A stretch of DNA of 64,000 bases from Citrobacter koseri ATCC BAA-895. Lineage in GTDB: Bacteria > Pseudomonadota > Gammaproteobacteria > Enterobacterales > Enterobacteriaceae. The DNA lies in the NCBI RefSeq assembly GCF_000018045.1, contig NC_009792.1, positions 248,001 through 312,000 on the forward strand, read 5' to 3'. The notes under the pieces are model-generated. The model was not told where the DNA came from. It searched no databases and saw only the letters and a list, made by a program, of their open reading frames with translations. The position numbers and the translations under genes were made by a program. Of this stretch, positions 61,331 to 64,000 are shown piece after piece; position 1 is the first letter of the stretch, and each line of letters opens with the position of its first letter.

Positions 61331-61740
61331 GTTGAATCCTTTTACGCGAATTACGAATAATTAAGCAATATTATCGTGGTATCCGTCAGTGCGGAACTGC
61401 CATATACCGATTATTTATCATGACATAATAAACGGTAAATATAACATTGTTGAACTCTTGTGAATAATAATTCTGAAATGTTGCTTAATAAGCATCTCAT
61501 CGGGAAGTATAAATCCAGCGAACTGCAATAGGCTGTTTCTTAACTGAAATGAGCGCGGTTTTCAGAAGTGGATTAATGTTTCAAAATATTGCAGTAAGTC
61601 ACATAAAATTTATGGTTACAGGGTCATAGTAATGCCATGAACCCCATTCACCGGAGGATGTAATCACTGCAATCGGTTAAATTATCTTCTCTTGAGGATA
61701 ATGTTTTCGTAGAATAGCCATAATAATAAGAGAGGTTGTT
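61331..61740. other. AT-rich intergenic region before ypfM
   Basis: These 410 bases have no supported gene longer than about 20 codons. The region is AT-rich and holds upstream sequences for both yffB (leftward) and ypfM (rightward). A TAGAAT at 61710-61715 could be the ypfM -10, without a good -35. No conserved small RNA was recognised, though the size leaves room for one. Confidence 0.4.
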
Positions 61741-61800
61741 ATGATTGAACGTGAACTGGGGAACTGGAAAGATTTTATCGAAGTTATGCTTCGCAAATAA
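61741..61800 (+). CDS. ypfM: 19-residue protein YpfM
   Basis: The frame ATG-ATT-GAA-CGT ... CGC-AAA-TAA encodes MIERELGNWKDFIEVMLRK, which I recall as identical to the verified E. coli small protein YpfM. AGAGAGG lies upstream as a Shine-Dalgarno, and a terminator follows 40 bases later. It forms a short amphipathic helix; its function is unknown. It faces the acrD 3' end. Confidence 0.9.
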   Translation: MIERELGNWKDFIEVMLRK

Positions 61801-61839
61801 ATTTCTGGAAGATATCCTGATCCTGAAAAGGATAAGAAA

Positions 61840-61868
61840 AAGGCGACTCAAAGTAAGTCGCCTTTTTT
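61840..61868. terminator. Terminator between ypfM and acrD
   Basis: AAGGCGACT (61840-61848) pairs with AGTCGCCTT (61856-61864), flanked by A and T runs on both sides. It can terminate both ypfM and acrD. Confidence 0.85.
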
Positions 61869-61873
61869 GTGTC

Positions 61874-64000
61874 TTATTCCGGCTTCGGTTTCAGCGGGAA
61901 GCGGCGACGCACCAGCACAAAGAACAGCGGTACGAAGTAAATCGCCAGGATGGTGGCGGAGATCATCCCGCCCATGACGCCTGTCCCGACGGCATGCTGG
62001 CTCCCGGAACCCGCCCCGTTGCTAATCGCCATCGGCAGCACCCCGAAAATAAAGGCCAGAGAGGTCATCAGAATTGGGCGTAAACGCTGGCGGCAGGCAT
62101 GCAGTGTGGCATCCAGCAGATCGTGGCCTTTCTCGTTCATCTCATTGGCGAATTCGACAATCAGGATCGCGTTTTTCGCGGAAAGGCCGATCACCGTTAG
62201 CAACCCGACCTGGAAGTAAACGTCATTTTCCAGTCCGCGCATCCAGGTGGCGAGCAGCGCGCCAATGACGCCCAGCGGCACCACCAGCATGACCGAGAAC
62301 GGCACCGACCAGCTTTCATACAGCGCGGCCAGACACAGGAAAACGACCAGCAGCGAAATGGCGTACAGCGCAGGCGCCTGCGCGCCAGAGAGGCGTTCCT
62401 GATAAGACATCGCCGTCCATTCAAGCCCAAATCCCGTTGGCAACTGGCGAACCAGCGACTCCATTACATCCATTGCCGTACCGGTACTGACGCCAGGCGC
62501 CGCTTCGCCGACAATCTCGACCGCCGAGTAGCCGTTATAGCGCTCCAGACGCGGAGAGCCCGTTTCCCAGCGTGACGTCGCAAAGGCGGAGAAAGGCACC
62601 ATGCCGCCGTCTTTATTACGCACATACCAGAGATTGATATCGTCCGGCAGCATGCGGTATTTCGCCGCCGCCTGTACATAGACCTTCTTCACGCGACCCC
62701 GGTCCATAAAGTCATTGACGTAACTGGAGCCCCATGCGGTTTGCAGCGTGTCATTGATGTCGTCGATAGAGACGCCCAGCGCCTGGGCTTTGCGCTGATC
62801 GATATCAATTTGCAACTGCGGACTGTCGTCCAGACCATTGTGACGCACGCGGGTCAGCGCACTGTCCTGCGCCGCCAGCTCAATCAAACGATCGCGCGCG
62901 GCCATTAAGGCATCATGACCGGCGCCCGCGTGATCCTGAAGTTCCATATCAAACCCTGCGGAACTGCCCAGACCGCTGATTGCCGGTGGACTGCTGGCGT
63001 AAACGCGCGCTTCTTTAATCTTGTTAAAGGCTTTCGTGGCGCGTTCAATAATGGCAAACGAGGTGCCGGTTGTGGCGTTGCGTTCGTCCCAGTCTTTTAA
63101 GCGGACAAACATGCGCGCCACGTTTTGACCGTTCCCGCCAGGCCCCGATCCCACCGTCGAGAAGACGGACATGACGTTGTCTTTCTCCTGGGTGAAGTAA
63201 TATTTTTCAACTTCTTGCACCACTTTTAAGGTCTGCTGCTGCGTGGAGCCGCTTGGCAACTGTACCGAGGTAATAAACATCCCACGGTCTTCCTGCGGCA
63301 AGAAGGAGGTCGGCAGACGCAGGAACAGCACCACCATCGCGCCGAGCAACAGAACGTAGATCAGTATCCAGCGCAGGCTGCGATGCAGGATCTTCGCAAC
63401 GCCTTTCTCGTAGCGTTCAGCGTTGCGGTTGAACGTCCGGTTAAACCAGCCGAAGAAGCCTTTCTGTCCGTGATGCTCGCCTTTGTGCAGGGGTTTTAGC
63501 AACGTGGCGCACAGGGCGGGCGTCAGGATCATCGCCACCAGCACGGAGAGCACCATCGCGGCGACAATCGTGATGGAGAACTGGCGATAGATAGCCCCGG
63601 TCGTACCGCCAAAGAAAGCCATCGGCACAAATACGGCTGACAGCACCATCGCGATACCGACCAGCGCCCCTTGTATCTGCCCCATCGATTTTCTGGTGGC
63701 TTCGCGCGGCGAAAGACCTTCCTCGCTCATGATGCGCTCGACGTTTTCCACCACCACGATGGCGTCATCGACCAGCAGGCCGATCGCCAGCACCATCGCG
63801 AACATCGTCAGCGTGTTAATGCTGTAGTCGAAGGCATACAGGACGGAGAACGTCCCCATCAATACCACCGGTACGGCGATAGTGGGGATCAGCGTGGCGC
63901 GGAAGTTTTGCAGGAACAGGTACATCACCAGGAACACCAGCGCGATGGCTTCCAGCAGGGTTTTCACCACATCGATAATCGAGGCTTTGACGAAGGAGGT
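61874..64000 (-). CDS. acrD: RND aminoglycoside efflux pump AcrD, C-terminal part
   Basis: These are the last 708 residues of an inner-membrane RND pump; the first third (about 330 residues) lies beyond the window. The proton-relay motif DDAIVVVENVER (helix 4) and AKNAILIVEFANE (helix 10, relay Lys) are intact, and several further membrane helices and the periplasmic porter loops are visible. The sequence matches E. coli AcrD, which exports aminoglycosides and other hydrophilic drugs with AcrA and TolC. Position next to ypfM and dapE supports AcrD rather than AcrB. Confidence 0.95.
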   Translation of the reverse strand, partial: TSFVKASIIDVVKTLLEAIALVFLVMYLFLQNFRATLIPTIAVPVVLMGTFSVLYAFDYSINTLTMFAMVLAIGLLVDDAIVVVENVERIMSEEGLSPREATRKSMGQIQGALVGIAMVLSAVFVPMAFFGGTTGAIYRQFSITIVAAMVLSVLVAMILTPALCATLLKPLHKGEHHGQKGFFGWFNRTFNRNAERYEKGVAKILHRSLRWILIYVLLLGAMVVLFLRLPTSFLPQEDRGMFITSVQLPSGSTQQQTLKVVQEVEKYYFTQEKDNVMSVFSTVGSGPGGNGQNVARMFVRLKDWDERNATTGTSFAIIERATKAFNKIKEARVYASSPPAISGLGSSAGFDMELQDHAGAGHDALMAARDRLIELAAQDSALTRVRHNGLDDSPQLQIDIDQRKAQALGVSIDDINDTLQTAWGSSYVNDFMDRGRVKKVYVQAAAKYRMLPDDINLWYVRNKDGGMVPFSAFATSRWETGSPRLERYNGYSAVEIVGEAAPGVSTGTAMDVMESLVRQLPTGFGLEWTAMSYQERLSGAQAPALYAISLLVVFLCLAALYESWSVPFSVMLVVPLGVIGALLATWMRGLENDVYFQVGLLTVIGLSAKNAILIVEFANEMNEKGHDLLDATLHACRQRLRPILMTSLAFIFGVLPMAISNGAGSGSQHAVGTGVMGGMISATILAIYFVPLFFVLVRRRFPLKPKPE

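Overview
The window is a stretch of chromosomal core from a member of the Enterobacteriaceae close to Salmonella, Citrobacter and Escherichia. Nearly every protein matches its E. coli or Salmonella counterpart in length and sequence as I recall them, and the gene order follows the fdx-to-acrD segment of the E. coli map. Citrobacter is my best guess. REP-type palindromes of the enteric kind sit in many intergenic gaps. No tRNA, rRNA, CRISPR array or complete insertion sequence was seen.

Layout. 1-3.6 kb: end of the isc operon (fdx, iscX), pepB, sseB, sseA. 3.8-11.0 kb: periplasmic alpha-2-macroglobulin yfhM abutting pbpC. 11.2-20.3 kb: ndk, rlmN, rodZ, ispG, hisS, yfgM, bamB, der. 20.6-22.2 kb: a POT peptide transporter that I do not place at this position in E. 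coli. 22.3-27.2 kb: yfgJ, xseA, guaB, guaA. 27.4-28.0 kb: a Phd/RelE-type toxin-antitoxin pair. 28.2-36.5 kb: yfgG, yfgF, ppx-ppk, purN-purM. 36.8-38.2 kb: a family GH1 6-phospho-beta-glucosidase inserted between purM and upp. 38.4-41.2 kb: upp, uraA, hda. 41.2-45.9 kb: an accessory block between hda and yfgD. 45.9-49.1 kb: yfgD, bepA, perM. 49.3-51.6 kb: yjiH-yjiG-iadA. 51.7-64 kb: bcp, gcvR, dapA, bamC, purC, ypfJ, tmcA, ypfH, ypfN, dapE, yffB, the 19-residue ypfM, and the 3' two thirds of acrD.

The most interesting region is 41.2-45.9 kb. A leftward, translationally coupled operon encodes a cellobiose/lactose-family PTS EIIC, a glycosylasparaginase-like Ntn hydrolase and a second M17 leucyl aminopeptidase. 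It diverges from a regulator that looks like a domesticated IS481-type transposase. A CRP box lies at the class II position. I infer a pathway that takes up a glycosyl-asparagine or small glycopeptide and dismantles it. In this strain the EIIC gene carries one in-frame TGA at a position where homologues have Trp, so uptake through it may be lost.

Regulation visible in the sequence includes PurR boxes at guaB, purM and purC; an FNR box at the class II position for yfgF; two AscG-like palindromes upstream of the phospho-beta-glucosidase; a CTG start for hda and a TTG start for gcvR; and many hairpin terminators. Two loci, the glycosylasparaginase cluster and yjiHG-iadA, deal with bonds on the aspartate side chain and lie within 10 kb of each other.
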